Shown one piece after another: positions 6,878-14,776 of a DNA stretch of 15,861 bases (its first letter is position 1; every line of letters begins with the position of its first letter). Position numbers and translations under genes: made by a program. The notes beneath the pieces are model-generated. The model saw nothing but the letters and a program-made list of their open reading frames with translations, was not told the origin of the DNA and ran no database searches. Origin of the DNA: Gammaproteobacteria bacterium (lineage in GTDB: Bacteria > Pseudomonadota > Gammaproteobacteria > UBA6429 > Thiohalophilaceae); NCBI GenBank assembly GCA_003233255.1, contig QILH01000157.1, forward strand, positions 1-15,861, given 5' to 3'.

Positions 6878-8161
6878 AAGGCGGAGATCGTCGCAACAAA
6901 CGAGACACTTTAGTGGTCGGTGGTGGCATCAGCGGTATGACCGCAGCATTGGAAGCCGCTGAATTTGGCAAGCAAGTTATCCTGGTTGAGAACCCCCCAT
7001 CTTTGGGTGGACGCGTAAGCCAACTCTACCGTTATTTCCCGAAACTGTGTCACTCAACCTGTGGCATGGAGATCAACCTCAAACGTATGCGTCAGCAAAG
7101 TAATCTCAATTTATTGACGATGACCGAAGTGACCGATGTGCAAGGTGATGCTGGAAATTATTCAGTCACACTGAAAACGCATCCTCGCTATGTGAATGAG
7201 AACTGCACGAACTGCGGTGATTGCGCCGATGTAGTCGAAGCCGAATTTGATGACGAATATAACTACGGCATGAGCAAGCGCAAAGGCGCTTACACGGCCA
7301 ATGAAATGGCTCATCCTCAGCGCTATGTTTTAGATCCGGCCATCATTGGTACGGACGATGCGACTAAAGCCTAAGACGCCTGTAAATATGGTGCAATCGA
7401 TTTAGACATGCAGGAAGAAAGCAGCACCATTACCGTCGGCGCGATTATCTGGGCAACCGGCTGGCGTCCGTATGATGCTAACAAGATCCAGCCGTACGGT
7501 TATGATCGTTTTGAAAATGTAATCACTTCAATTGAGTTTGAGCGTCTGGCCGACCCACATGGTTCGACCGGTGGTAAGTTAGTGCATCCATCCGATGGCA
7601 AAGAAGCAAAAAATATTGCCTTCATTCAATGTGCCGGTTCTCGTGACCGCAATCATGTTAAAACATTGTTCGCGTATCTGTTGTATGGCGTCATTAAAAC
7701 AGGCCAACTATGTGCCTGAAAAATTCGGCGAAGAAGCCTAGGCCTCTATTTATTATATCGACATTCGTGCGATTGATCGGATTGATGATTTTTATCAAAA
7801 CGTCAAAGACAATACCAACACCAAATTTATTAAGTCCAAAGTTGCCAAGATTGAGCAAGACAAAGAAGGTAATCCTGTCTTGCATGGTGTGGATACCGAA
7901 GGTTATGAACGTTATGAAAATACACATGACCTGGTGGTACTGGCGATCGGTATGGAGCCGAGTGTTGGTGGTGATGATTTTCCAATTAAGGTCACGGTCA
8001 ATGAATCGGGCTTTATGGAACAGGACGAAAGCAACGGTGCGATTTTCGCGGCAGGTTGTGCGTCGGATGCTCTGGACGTGAACCGCGCAGTACAAAGTGC
8101 GACCGCCAGTGCGTTACGCGCCATTCAAGTGGTTAATCGTGTTGCTGGTACGGAGGGTTAA
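6878..8161 (+). pseudogene. qmoA: qmoA pseudogene (QmoA, FAD subunit of the Qmo complex)
   Basis: QmoA is a heterodisulfide-reductase-A-like flavoprotein of the QmoABC complex, which links APS reductase to the quinone pool. Protein traces in order: VVGGGISGMTAALEAAE (FAD-binding), PSLGGRVSQLYRYFPKLCH, PQRYVLDPAIIGTDDA, IWATGWRPYDANKIQPYGYD, FIQCAGSRDRNH, YYIDIRAIDR, VLHGVDTEGYERY, GCASDALDVNRAVQSATASA. Lesions: the expected start is AAG (6878-6880) behind a perfect AGGAGG; a one-base loss at about 6908-6911 shifts the frame just before VVGGG; TAA at 7372-7374; a one-base gain in the A-run at 7660-7663; TAG at 7739-7741. With these repaired the gene encodes about 427 residues, the normal QmoA size. 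Three lesions are substitutions, so sequencing error alone is an unlikely cause. A related HdrA-like protein is the alternative. Confidence 0.88.
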
Positions 8162-8164
8162 GAG

Positions 8165-8266
8165 ATGGCTGACGAAATTAAAATTAGTGCATACATCTGT
8201 CAGGGTTGTGGAATCGGCGATCGAGTTGATACTGCGCAAATGGCTCAGATAATGTTTGACCCTTAA
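8165..8266 (+). pseudogene. qmoB: truncated 5' remnant of qmoB
   Basis: Starts 3 nt after the qmoA stop. It reads MADEIKISAYICQGCGIGDR and on to VDTAQMAQIMFDP, then stops: 33 residues. The opening, with its CxxC in YICQGCGIGD, matches the start of QmoB, an HdrA-like flavoprotein that is normally several hundred residues long. About 30 codons in, the similarity ends and a terminator stem begins inside the stop codon. The simplest reading is a deletion that removed the rest of qmoB, and qmoC if it followed, and joined the head to the old operon terminator. A functional 33-residue peptide is possible but unlikely. Confidence 0.72.
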
Positions 8267-8290
8267 AGCCCTCGAAAGAGGGCTTTTTTA
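8265..8290 (+). terminator. rho-independent terminator after the qmo remnant
   Basis: A 9-bp perfect stem (AAAGCCCTC 8265-8273 and GAGGGCTTT 8278-8286) closes on a GAAA tetraloop and runs into six T (8284-8289). It would stop transcription from the qmo side and insulates the downstream secretion operon. Confidence 0.92.
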
Positions 8291-8396
8291 ATGTTTTCGT
8301 GAACCTTACTTGCGACACTGTATCGTATGGCAAATAGCCACACCAAATAAGATGTATATATTTTTGATTCAAATTGTCAATTCTTGCCGAAAGTGA

Positions 8397-8410
8397 TTGA
8401 AATCGATCAC
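8397..8410 (+). promoter_or_regulatory. possible FNR/Dnr-like site
   Basis: TTGAA-ATCG-ATCAC matches the FNR consensus TTGAT-N4-ATCAA at 8 of 10 defined bases. It lies 8 bases upstream of a candidate -35 box. If real, the secretion operon would respond to oxygen or nitric oxide. One imperfect site is weak evidence. Confidence 0.25.
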
Positions 8411-8418
8411 CTAATTCA

Positions 8419-8446
8419 TTGAAAATAATCAGCCAATAATTATTAT
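8419..8446 (+). promoter_or_regulatory. candidate sigma-70 promoter of the secretion/pilus-like operon
   Basis: TTGAAA (8419-8424), a 16-nt spacer and TATTAT (8441-8446). A start site near 8453 would leave a very short leader before ATG 8462, and no Shine-Dalgarno sequence is visible there. The surroundings are AT-rich, so chance matches are easy. Confidence 0.4.
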
Positions 8447-8461
8447 TATATTGATTATAAA

Positions 8462-9664
8462 ATGCCAGTTTATAGCTTTCAGGGATATGACTTGGATGGC
8501 AATGGGATTTCAGGCAGTGAATTTGCTGATAACCCACCCGCACTTCAAGATAAGTTAACTCAACGCGGAATCGTGGTTGAGAACTATAGCTGTAAGAATA
8601 AAAAATCTCGAGTACTTAGTTTCGGGCGCATCCTCAATGCCGATGATTTAATCCTGTTATTGCAGGAGTTTGTTTCATTGCTGGCCGCCGGATTTCCTAT
8701 CCCCAGGGTTTTACTGATGTTGTCGGATCGCCCTGATCAACCGCGACTGCAACAGGTATTGAATGAGATTTTAGTCAAGGTGGAGCAAGGTGAAAATCTA
8801 TCTGATGCAATCGCATACCACCCGAAGGTATTTGATGACTACTTAATTACATCATTGCGCATTGGGGAAAAGTCTGGCGATCTGGTTGAGCCTGTAAAGC
8901 GCTATATCGCATATCGGAAAGTAAAGCAGAAATTAACGACCAGCATAAAACAGGCTCTGGCCTACCCTGTTTTTCTTATGCTGACGATGGTGTTTGTCAT
9001 TGTCGCCCTATTTACGTTTGTATTGCCGCGTTTTGTGGAAATGTATTCTGGATTTAATGCTGAGTTACCGGCTGCAACTTTAATATTGATGTCGGTCGTT
9101 GAAAACTTTCCGATCTATGCAGGGATTTCTGCAGCGGTTATCAGCGTGGGGTACCTGATGTTTAAGGTATATATTGCTACTGAATCTGGCCGATATCGTT
9201 TTGATTTTTTTCGATTGTATGTACCAATAATAGGCCGGATGGTGCGATTGTTTTCGATTGCACAGATTACTCGCGTATTAGCAACGCTTATTAAAAGCGG
9301 TGTTACGGTTGTTGAGGCCCTGGTGAAGACGGCAGATGGAATAAATAACAGGGTGCTGTCAAGACAGCTCAGGATGGTGGCAAGAAGAATTGAAGAGGGC
9401 GCGGCGCTTGCAGACGCCATGAGGATAATTAAAATATTTCCCAGTAAGTCACTAAAGCTGGTGGCTGCAGGCGAGGAGTCGGGGCGGCTTGAGGAGCTAT
9501 TGATAAACATAACTGAATATCATGAAGAACTATTTGAATCGTCAATTAAGAAGATTGTTGCTCTGGTTGAGCCGATAATAATGCTTATTATCGGTTTATT
9601 TGTAGGGGGTATTATATTAGTCATGTACCTGCCAATTTTTTCAGTGGCCGAGATTGTGCAATGA
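8462..9664 (+). CDS. gspF: GspF/PilC-family inner-membrane platform protein
   Basis: 400 residues, the usual size. GspF/PilC is the polytopic platform that couples the cytoplasmic ATPase to (pseudo)pilin assembly. Two GspF domains are visible, about residues 61-188 and 264-386, each with the signature glycine motif: GEKSGDL (135-141) and GEESGRL (337-343). Membrane segments lie near 168-190, 217-238 and 366-392. The N-terminus MPVYSFQGYDLDGNG is typical of the family. ATG 8462 is the first start after the upstream stop; no clear ribosome-binding site precedes it. It is first in the operon and overlaps the ATPase gene by 4 nt (ATGA). A type IV pilus PilC is the alternative name; the mix of neighbours does not settle this. 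Confidence 0.93.
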   Translation: MPVYSFQGYDLDGNGISGSEFADNPPALQDKLTQRGIVVENYSCKNKKSRVLSFGRILNADDLILLLQEFVSLLAAGFPIPRVLLMLSDRPDQPRLQQVLNEILVKVEQGENLSDAIAYHPKVFDDYLITSLRIGEKSGDLVEPVKRYIAYRKVKQKLTTSIKQALAYPVFLMLTMVFVIVALFTFVLPRFVEMYSGFNAELPAATLILMSVVENFPIYAGISAAVISVGYLMFKVYIATESGRYRFDFFRLYVPIIGRMVRLFSIAQITRVLATLIKSGVTVVEALVKTADGINNRVLSRQLRMVARRIEEGAALADAMRIIKIFPSKSLKLVAAGEESGRLEELLINITEYHEELFESSIKKIVALVEPIIMLIIGLFVGGIILVMYLPIFSVAEIVQ

Positions 9665-11379
9665 GTTATTTATATAAAGAAGTTCGCACCGGCCAACTTT
9701 TTGTCAAACAGCAGTTGATATCAGCCGAACAACTCGACACTGCTCTGGAAAATGCCGATTGCCGTATTGGTGAATGGTTGCTAAAAGAAAACCTGATCAA
9801 TAAAGAGCAGTTGGCGCAGGTTTTAGCGCAGCATTATCAGCTGGAATATTTTAATCTGGATAACTTTAAAGTTGAGATTGAACTGTTTAATTATTTACCC
9901 ATGAATCAGGCAACTCGTCTAAACGTCATACCTGTTCAGCTGGAGGAAAATATTTTAGTCGTATGTGTTGCCAGCCTGGACGACTATAATCTGGAGCAAA
10001 AACTTGAGGCCATTACCGGGAAAAAAATTCGTCTAGTGATGGCCGGTGCGGATGAGATTAGTGAGGCATTAAATCGAAGTGATGGTTCCTCACATTTACT
10101 AAATGATTTGACTCAGGATTTTAAAGCATCGCTTATTAAAGAAAGCTCAGATGGAAAGCGACAAACTATTGATCTGGACGGTGTAGATGACGAACAGGCC
10201 CCGATAATACGTTTAATCAATTCAATTATCATCAATGCGATAAAAAAACGCACGAGTGATATTCATATCGAGGCATTTGACAAACGTATTGACGTGAAGT
10301 ATCGCATCGATGGCGTATTGTATGATGCTACTGAAAAGTTGGATGTAAAATATCATAGTGCTCTTATTACCCGCCTCAAGGTTATGGCCGAACTGGATAT
10401 TGCCGAAAAAAGAACTCCACAGGATGGACGCTTTAAATTACGTGTCGCAAACCACGATATAGATTTTCGTGTTTCAATATTACCGACAATATTTGGCGAA
10501 GATGTCGTAATACGAATATTAGATAAGCTTCCTTTTAGTGATGGGACAAGTGAACTATCAATTAAATCGCTTAACCTGGATGCAGATACGAAAGTTAAAT
10601 TCGAACGTGCTATTCACGAACCCTACGGCATGGTATTGATGACCGGGCCGACGGGTAGCGGCAAGACAACAACTCTGTATGCCGCGTTATCTGATTTGTA
10701 TACCGGAGAAGAGAAAATCATCACTATAGAAGACCCGGTCGAGTATGAGTTGGATGGGATCATACAAATACCGGTTAATAATAAAAAAGAATTAACCTTT
10801 GCCAAAGGTTTACGGTCAATATTAAGACATGACCCTGACAAGATAATGGTGGGCGAGATTCGTGATGCTGAAACGGCCCAGATAGCCGTGCAATCGGCAC
10901 TAACCGGCCACCTGGTTTTTACGACGGTTCACGCAAATAATAGTTTTGACGTGATAAGCCGTTTTACCCATATGGGCGTTGATGTATACAGTTTTGTATC
11001 GGCATTAAATTGTGTGATGGCGCAGAGGTTAGTACGGCGTATATGCAGGAAATGTAAGTTTCCCATGAAGGTCGATACAGAATATCTAAATTATTCTGGT
11101 CTCGATATAGATACATATCGCGAGTATGAGTTTTTTGAAGGCAAGGGATGTAGTGAATGCAGTCAGACTGGGTATTATGGACGTATGGCGATCACTGAAT
11201 TGTTGCCAATTTCACATAAAATACGAGAATTGATTTTGAATGAACGAAACATTTCTGAGTTACACGAAGTGGCGAAGCAGGAGGGTATGATTAGCTTGCG
11301 GCAATCAGCGATAAATAAAGCCCTGTCGGGTGAAACGACCTTAAAAGAAGTAAATCGAGTGACGTTTATTGACGCATGA
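9661..11379 (+). CDS. gspE: GspE/PilB-family secretion (assembly) ATPase
   Basis: 572 residues. This is a cytoplasmic hexameric ATPase that powers pseudopilus or pilus extension. An N-terminal MshEN/GspE-N-like domain covers about residues 1-135. The catalytic core has Walker A GPTGSGKT (329-336), the Asp box IEDPVEY (356-362), Walker B IMVGEIRDAETA (395-406) and the His box TGHLVFTTVHANNS (415-428). A zinc-binding tetracysteine is present as CRKC (462-465) and CSEC (497-500), as in GspE and PilB and unlike retraction ATPases of the PilT type. All key residues are intact. It overlaps both neighbours by 4 nt, so translation is probably coupled. Confidence 0.95.
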   Translation: MSYLYKEVRTGQLFVKQQLISAEQLDTALENADCRIGEWLLKENLINKEQLAQVLAQHYQLEYFNLDNFKVEIELFNYLPMNQATRLNVIPVQLEENILVVCVASLDDYNLEQKLEAITGKKIRLVMAGADEISEALNRSDGSSHLLNDLTQDFKASLIKESSDGKRQTIDLDGVDDEQAPIIRLINSIIINAIKKRTSDIHIEAFDKRIDVKYRIDGVLYDATEKLDVKYHSALITRLKVMAELDIAEKRTPQDGRFKLRVANHDIDFRVSILPTIFGEDVVIRILDKLPFSDGTSELSIKSLNLDADTKVKFERAIHEPYGMVLMTGPTGSGKTTTLYAALSDLYTGEEKIITIEDPVEYELDGIIQIPVNNKKELTFAKGLRSILRHDPDKIMVGEIRDAETAQIAVQSALTGHLVFTTVHANNSFDVISRFTHMGVDVYSFVSALNCVMAQRLVRRICRKCKFPMKVDTEYLNYSGLDIDTYREYEFFEGKGCSECSQTGYYGRMAITELLPISHKIRELILNERNISELHEVAKQEGMISLRQSAINKALSGETTLKEVNRVTFIDA

Positions 11380-12242
11380 AGATCTTCGACTTTAATCGAT
11401 ATTTAAACGTGTATATAGGCTCATCGCAAATTTGTTGCAAAATGAATAAGGGTAACGAATCTGTAATCCTTGAGGCGATTTCACCAAAGTTAACGAATTG
11501 TTCAGACATTAACCAACTGAATGCCTCGATGAATGACATTTTATCGGTAGCTGAAAAACAACTTAACTATGAAGCGGTAAATGTTGTGTTAGCTGATCCG
11601 TTTATTTTACATATCAATTTAACAATGCCGACGATCCCCAGGAATAGAGAACAACTTAGAACTCTGATTTTGTTAAAAATTGAAAAAGACTATCAATTAG
11701 AAAAAAATGATTATGTTTTTTATATTCAGAAAGTGAAGACCGAGGATAGACTGAACCGATTTATAATTTATGCTGTTAAAAACAAATTACTGAGCAGCAT
11801 AAGTAAAGAACTGGAAAAAAAACATAAGGTGTTACGTTCGGTTATTCCATCGTATCAATTAATCCATAATTCAATATGCAAATCAAAACGGAAAGGAAGC
11901 GGTGTTCTTTTATATCTAGATAAGGAATCCTGGACCCTGTCAATTGTGGATAAAAATAATGAAGTTATATTCTTACGATCAAAATGGCACGATAACAATA
12001 CAAACGAGATATTTGATTCCCTTTCGGCTGTACTTAGATCGCTTTCTAGCATAGAAGTGCGTTTAAGTTTAACGACAGCGTCATTTATAGGGGATGATAG
12101 TTATCGCGAAGAAGTGAGTGAGTATTTAAATAGCGTTATTGGAACATCACACGAGAATTTAAATGAAAAAATGGGGCTTTCCAGAGAATTACTAAAAAAG
12201 CATGCTGACCTTATTTACTGTCCTATATTGGCGTATAGATAA
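11376..12242 (+). CDS. PilM/GspL-like cytoplasmic actin-fold assembly protein
   Basis: 288 residues with no clear membrane segment. In related machines PilM, or the cytoplasmic part of GspL, binds the membrane PilN-type partner and links the platform to the ATPase. Visible support: an N-terminal YIGSSQICCKMNKG that resembles the degenerate phosphate-loop of PilM, then LTMPTIPRNREQLRTLILLKIEKDY, which matches the PilM pattern of a proline turn followed by a helix (MPxLP...R). It is shorter than typical PilM (about 350 residues). The assignment leans on position: it lies between the ATPase and PilN-like genes, overlapping the first by 4 nt and ending 1 nt into the second. Confidence 0.6.
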   Translation: MKIFDFNRYLNVYIGSSQICCKMNKGNESVILEAISPKLTNCSDINQLNASMNDILSVAEKQLNYEAVNVVLADPFILHINLTMPTIPRNREQLRTLILLKIEKDYQLEKNDYVFYIQKVKTEDRLNRFIIYAVKNKLLSSISKELEKKHKVLRSVIPSYQLIHNSICKSKRKGSGVLLYLDKESWTLSIVDKNNEVIFLRSKWHDNNTNEIFDSLSAVLRSLSSIEVRLSLTTASFIGDDSYREEVSEYLNSVIGTSHENLNEKMGLSRELLKKHADLIYCPILAYR

Positions 12243-12810
12243 TGAATTTAGCTATAAATTTTATAAAAACACCGATGCGCAAGATTCGAATATTTGGCCA
12301 TGTTCTGGTGGCGGTGAATTTTCTTACCCTGGCTATTGTGGCCTATTTCTGGATTTCAGTAACGGAGCTGGAAGTAGAGAATAATAATCTTCTCGCACAT
12401 ACCACAAAACTTAAACTACGACTTTCACTGTTAAAAGAAATATCAAAAAATCATCCTGATCTCAAACAGCTGATTGGGTTACGTGACGATATTGAATTGA
12501 CAGGATAAATTCTATCCTGATAAAGCATGGATTTGATGCAAACAGAGCCCTTGAAGTGATAGAGAAAAATGCACCGAAACAGGTATATTTCCAGCAGTTC
12601 AAGCACGATAGTGAAACAGGAAAGATCACTTTTAAAGCTGTGTCGAATAAAAATAATAAATTAACTCAGTTTCTAAAAAATCTGGAACAGGAAAGATTGT
12701 TTAAGCAGGTATCAGTGGTGCGAAAAGACAGCGTAAAAGAATCAGGAAAATTACACCACCGAATAGAAATCGAGCTTGAGCAGATAAGCAATACAAGTGG
12801 AGGAATATAA
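12242..12810 (+). pseudogene. pilN: PilN-like (GspL periplasmic) protein gene interrupted by a frameshift
   Basis: The first frame gives 88 residues: a short cytoplasmic head, one membrane helix (about 18-40, GHVLVAVNFLTLAIVAYFWI) and a coiled-coil start, ending ...RDDIELTG at TAA 12506-12508. The -1 frame is open from 12496, reads RINSILIKHGFDANRALEVI, and runs to TAA 12808-12810 with KNAPKQVYFQQFKHDSETG, typical of the PilN periplasmic domain. Joined near 12500-12502 the product is about 189 residues, the usual PilN size. One missing base explains it. No slippery heptamer lies in the overlap, so programmed frameshifting is unlikely. The distal half could start at GTG 12556, but no ribosome-binding site is seen. 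It is a true lesion, a sequencing error, or a split gene. PilN bridges PilM and PilO. Confidence 0.75.
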
Positions 12811-12813
12811 ATT

Positions 12814-13347
12814 ATGTTTTCAATAATGTCGCGCCTACCCGCTTTTTACATTTTTGGCGTAATATGGGTCAGTTTGCTTGGCTTACTATTGTATATAGTT
12901 ATAAATATCTGGCACCCAGCTAAAACAAGCAATCAGGCATTAAAGTTTGAAACGGGTAATCTTCGTGAAGAAACAATTCATATTATTGGATTAAATGAGT
13001 TTTCAAAAAATTATTCTTCGCTTAAGCAGGAATTAAAGGTCTATAAAACACGCCTGGATGCGCCTCTGAGTGAGTCAAGTTTAACCGAAAGATTATATCA
13101 AATCGCCAGCGAGAACAGTGTCACGGTTTTGAGCGAGTCTAACAAGAAAAAACGAAACAAAACACTCGGGGTAACCATGAAATCCTTGTTGTTGGAAGGT
13201 AAATATACAGATATACGTAAATACATCTACAATTTAAACAAGATAAAATCAATGGTGTTTATAAAGCGTATTGAACTGAAAAACAAGAAAAAAAGTAAAA
13301 AAGTAAAAGCAGCGATTCAGATTTCTGTCTACACTGCGAGCAAGTAA
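12814..13347 (+). CDS. PilO/GspM-like inner-membrane assembly protein
   Basis: 177 residues: a short N-terminus, one membrane helix (about 10-32, YIFGVIWVSLLGLLLYIVIN), a helical region, then a small alpha/beta domain (about 85-175) ending KAAIQISVYTASK. This is the architecture of PilO and GspM, which pair with PilN or GspL in the inner-membrane ring. The pattern LTERLYQIASENSVTVLSES followed by LEGKYTDIRKYIYNL matches the PilO ferredoxin-like fold. GGAGG lies 10 nt ahead of ATG 12814. It follows the PilN-like gene by 3 nt. Sequence identity to any one family is low, so it is named mainly by architecture and gene order. Confidence 0.65.
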   Translation: MFSIMSRLPAFYIFGVIWVSLLGLLLYIVINIWHPAKTSNQALKFETGNLREETIHIIGLNEFSKNYSSLKQELKVYKTRLDAPLSESSLTERLYQIASENSVTVLSESNKKKRNKTLGVTMKSLLLEGKYTDIRKYIYNLNKIKSMVFIKRIELKNKKKSKKVKAAIQISVYTASK

Positions 13348-13348
13348 A

Positions 13349-13885
13349 GTGCCAACGATACTTAAGAATAAATATTTATTGATATCCGTAGTAGGTTTAT
13401 TATTGGTTTTTAATTATTTAAAATGGACAGGTGATGATTCTAACCCAGAATTAAAAAATGTAGAAACGAAAAAGAATGTCGAATTTTCAGATTTAAAGCT
13501 GGTCAAGGCGAGAACTGCCGATAAAAATATAAAAATATACCGCGATTTGTTTCATCCTCCGAGAATAAAAAAATCCAAACCCAGGAAAATAGTCAAGGAA
13601 AAACCCAGGCCAAAACCCAAAGGGCCACCCCCACTCACGCCTGAAGAGATCGCACACAACAAGGCGAAATTACAACTTGCACAGATAAAAGTCATGGGCA
13701 TTATGGAGCAGGACGGATTTCAACAGGCTTTTATCGTATACAATGAGGATACCTTTATCGTAAAAAAAGGTGAAAAATTCGCAGACGTTTTTCAAGTTAG
13801 CAATATTAACGCTGGCAAGGTTGATGTTATGGAATTAAATACCACCTTATCTAAAACTATACAGCTTAATCAGCAAGAAAAATGA
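13349..13885 (+). CDS. PilP/GspC-like inner-membrane protein
   Basis: 178 residues starting at GTG 13349, one base after the previous stop. One N-terminal membrane helix (about 8-24), then a linker, a stretch rich in lysine and proline at 72-98 (KSKPRKIVKEKPRPKPKGPP) and a small beta domain (about 110-172) beginning LAQIKVMGIM and including FIVKKGEKF. That domain resembles the homology region of PilP and GspC, which bind the secretin from the inner-membrane side. The proline-rich linker would span the periplasm. It overlaps the next gene by 4 nt. The only other candidate is a generic secretin-docking protein of the same type. Confidence 0.65.
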   Translation: MPTILKNKYLLISVVGLLLVFNYLKWTGDDSNPELKNVETKKNVEFSDLKLVKARTADKNIKIYRDLFHPPRIKKSKPRKIVKEKPRPKPKGPPPLTPEEIAHNKAKLQLAQIKVMGIMEQDGFQQAFIVYNEDTFIVKKGEKFADVFQVSNINAGKVDVMELNTTLSKTIQLNQQEK

Positions 13886-14385
13886 GCCATAGGCAAAAAA
13901 AATATCCGCTTCAGTACTCTGGTTTAACATTAATTGAGCTACTGGTCGTGATGGTCATATTATCTATCCTGGCGAGTGTTGCGATGCCGTTATCAGAATT
14001 AATAGTTAGGCGGAATAATGAACTCGAACTTAAGCGAAATTTACGCATGATTCGAACCGCCATCGATCGATTTCATCAGGACTGGCAGGCAAAAAAATTA
14101 TCTCAGTTTGACAGCACGGCAAGTGTCGATGGCTATCCATTAACGCTGGTAATATTGACCGAACGGGTATCGCTAACAGGCGAAGGTGCAAAAAGCCGGC
14201 GTTATTTACGACGTATCCCCCCCAATCCGTTTGCGGATCAATCGTTGCCTGCAAATGAACAATGGCTGCGTCTGAGTTATCTAGATGATCCGGATACATT
14301 TACCTGGGGCGGGCAGGATGTCTACGATGTTAAGGTGGAAAGCGAGAAGACGGCGATAGATGGGTCAACCTACAATGTTTGGTAA
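13882..14385 (+). CDS. type II secretion pseudopilin-like protein 1
   Basis: 167 residues. A prepilin leader ends at Gly14; cleavage would leave mature LTLIELLVVMVILSILASVA with the conserved Glu at mature position 5. The rest is a long helix followed by a soluble domain. LRRIPPNPFADQ and the C-terminal AIDGSTYNVW fit a group of GspG-like pseudopilins that end in DG.PY..W (family memory). The protein would be processed by a prepilin peptidase, which is not in this window. It is first of four pseudopilins in a row and overlaps the next gene. Confidence 0.85.
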   Translation: MSHRQKKYPLQYSGLTLIELLVVMVILSILASVAMPLSELIVRRNNELELKRNLRMIRTAIDRFHQDWQAKKLSQFDSTASVDGYPLTLVILTERVSLTGEGAKSRRYLRRIPPNPFADQSLPANEQWLRLSYLDDPDTFTWGGQDVYDVKVESEKTAIDGSTYNVW

Positions 14386-14776
14386 TTGCTTATATGCCTG
14401 TCTCAAAAAATATAAAAGTGGTTTTACCTTAATGGAACTAATGATAGTTTTATTACTATTGAGTTTATTAGCCAGTATAGTTGCGCCGATGATTACTAAA
14501 TCGATTAATCGAGCTAAAGAATCGAGTCTAAAAGAAGATCTTTTTATTATGCGCAAGGCTATAGACGATTATTATGCCGATAAAGGCCAGTATCCGCCCG
14601 AGCTGGAAGTATTAGTGGAGGAGCGCTATATACGTAAAATACCGACGGATCCTTTGTCGGGTGAGGTCTGGGCATTAGTGCGAAGTGAAAGTGAAGATGA
14701 AGAACAAGGGGTAATGGATTTACATACGCAAGCAGAGGGGAGTGGAATTGATGGAATACCGTATCAGGAGTGGTAA
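14375..14776 (+). CDS. type II secretion pseudopilin-like protein 2
   Basis: 133 residues from ATG 14375; ATG 14360 in the same frame would add five residues. The later start gives a 16-residue leader ending in KYKSG, then FTLMELMIVLLLLSLLASIV with Glu at mature position 5. KIPTDPLSGEVW and the C-terminal GIDGIPYQEW resemble pseudopilin 1, so the two look like diverged tandem paralogues. The N-terminal codons overlap pseudopilin 1 and the 3' end overlaps gspG, so the genes are probably translated in a coupled way. Confidence 0.85.
   Translation: MFGNCLYACLKKYKSGFTLMELMIVLLLLSLLASIVAPMITKSINRAKESSLKEDLFIMRKAIDDYYADKGQYPPELEVLVEERYIRKIPTDPLSGEVWALVRSESEDEEQGVMDLHTQAEGSGIDGIPYQEW

Noticed and set aside
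6841..7374. Intact short QmoA-like gene from TTG 6841
   Set aside because: TTG 6841 has no ribosome-binding site, the first 23 residues look unlike QmoA, and the frame ends at a stop in the middle of a conserved domain.
7710..8081. Plus-strand ORF in a third frame of qmoA
   Set aside because: The conserved QmoA traces are in the frame that runs to 8161; this one has no family features.
7694..8095. Minus-strand ORF inside the qmoA remnant
   Set aside because: It lies opposite clear QmoA protein traces, has no recognisable domain and is a shadow.
8184..8543. Minus-strand ORF across the terminator and the start of gspF
   Set aside because: It spans a terminator and a gene start on the other strand and has no recognisable domain.
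12490..12510. Programmed -1 frameshift in the PilN-like gene
   Set aside because: No slippery heptamer or following strong stem is visible in the overlap between the two frames.
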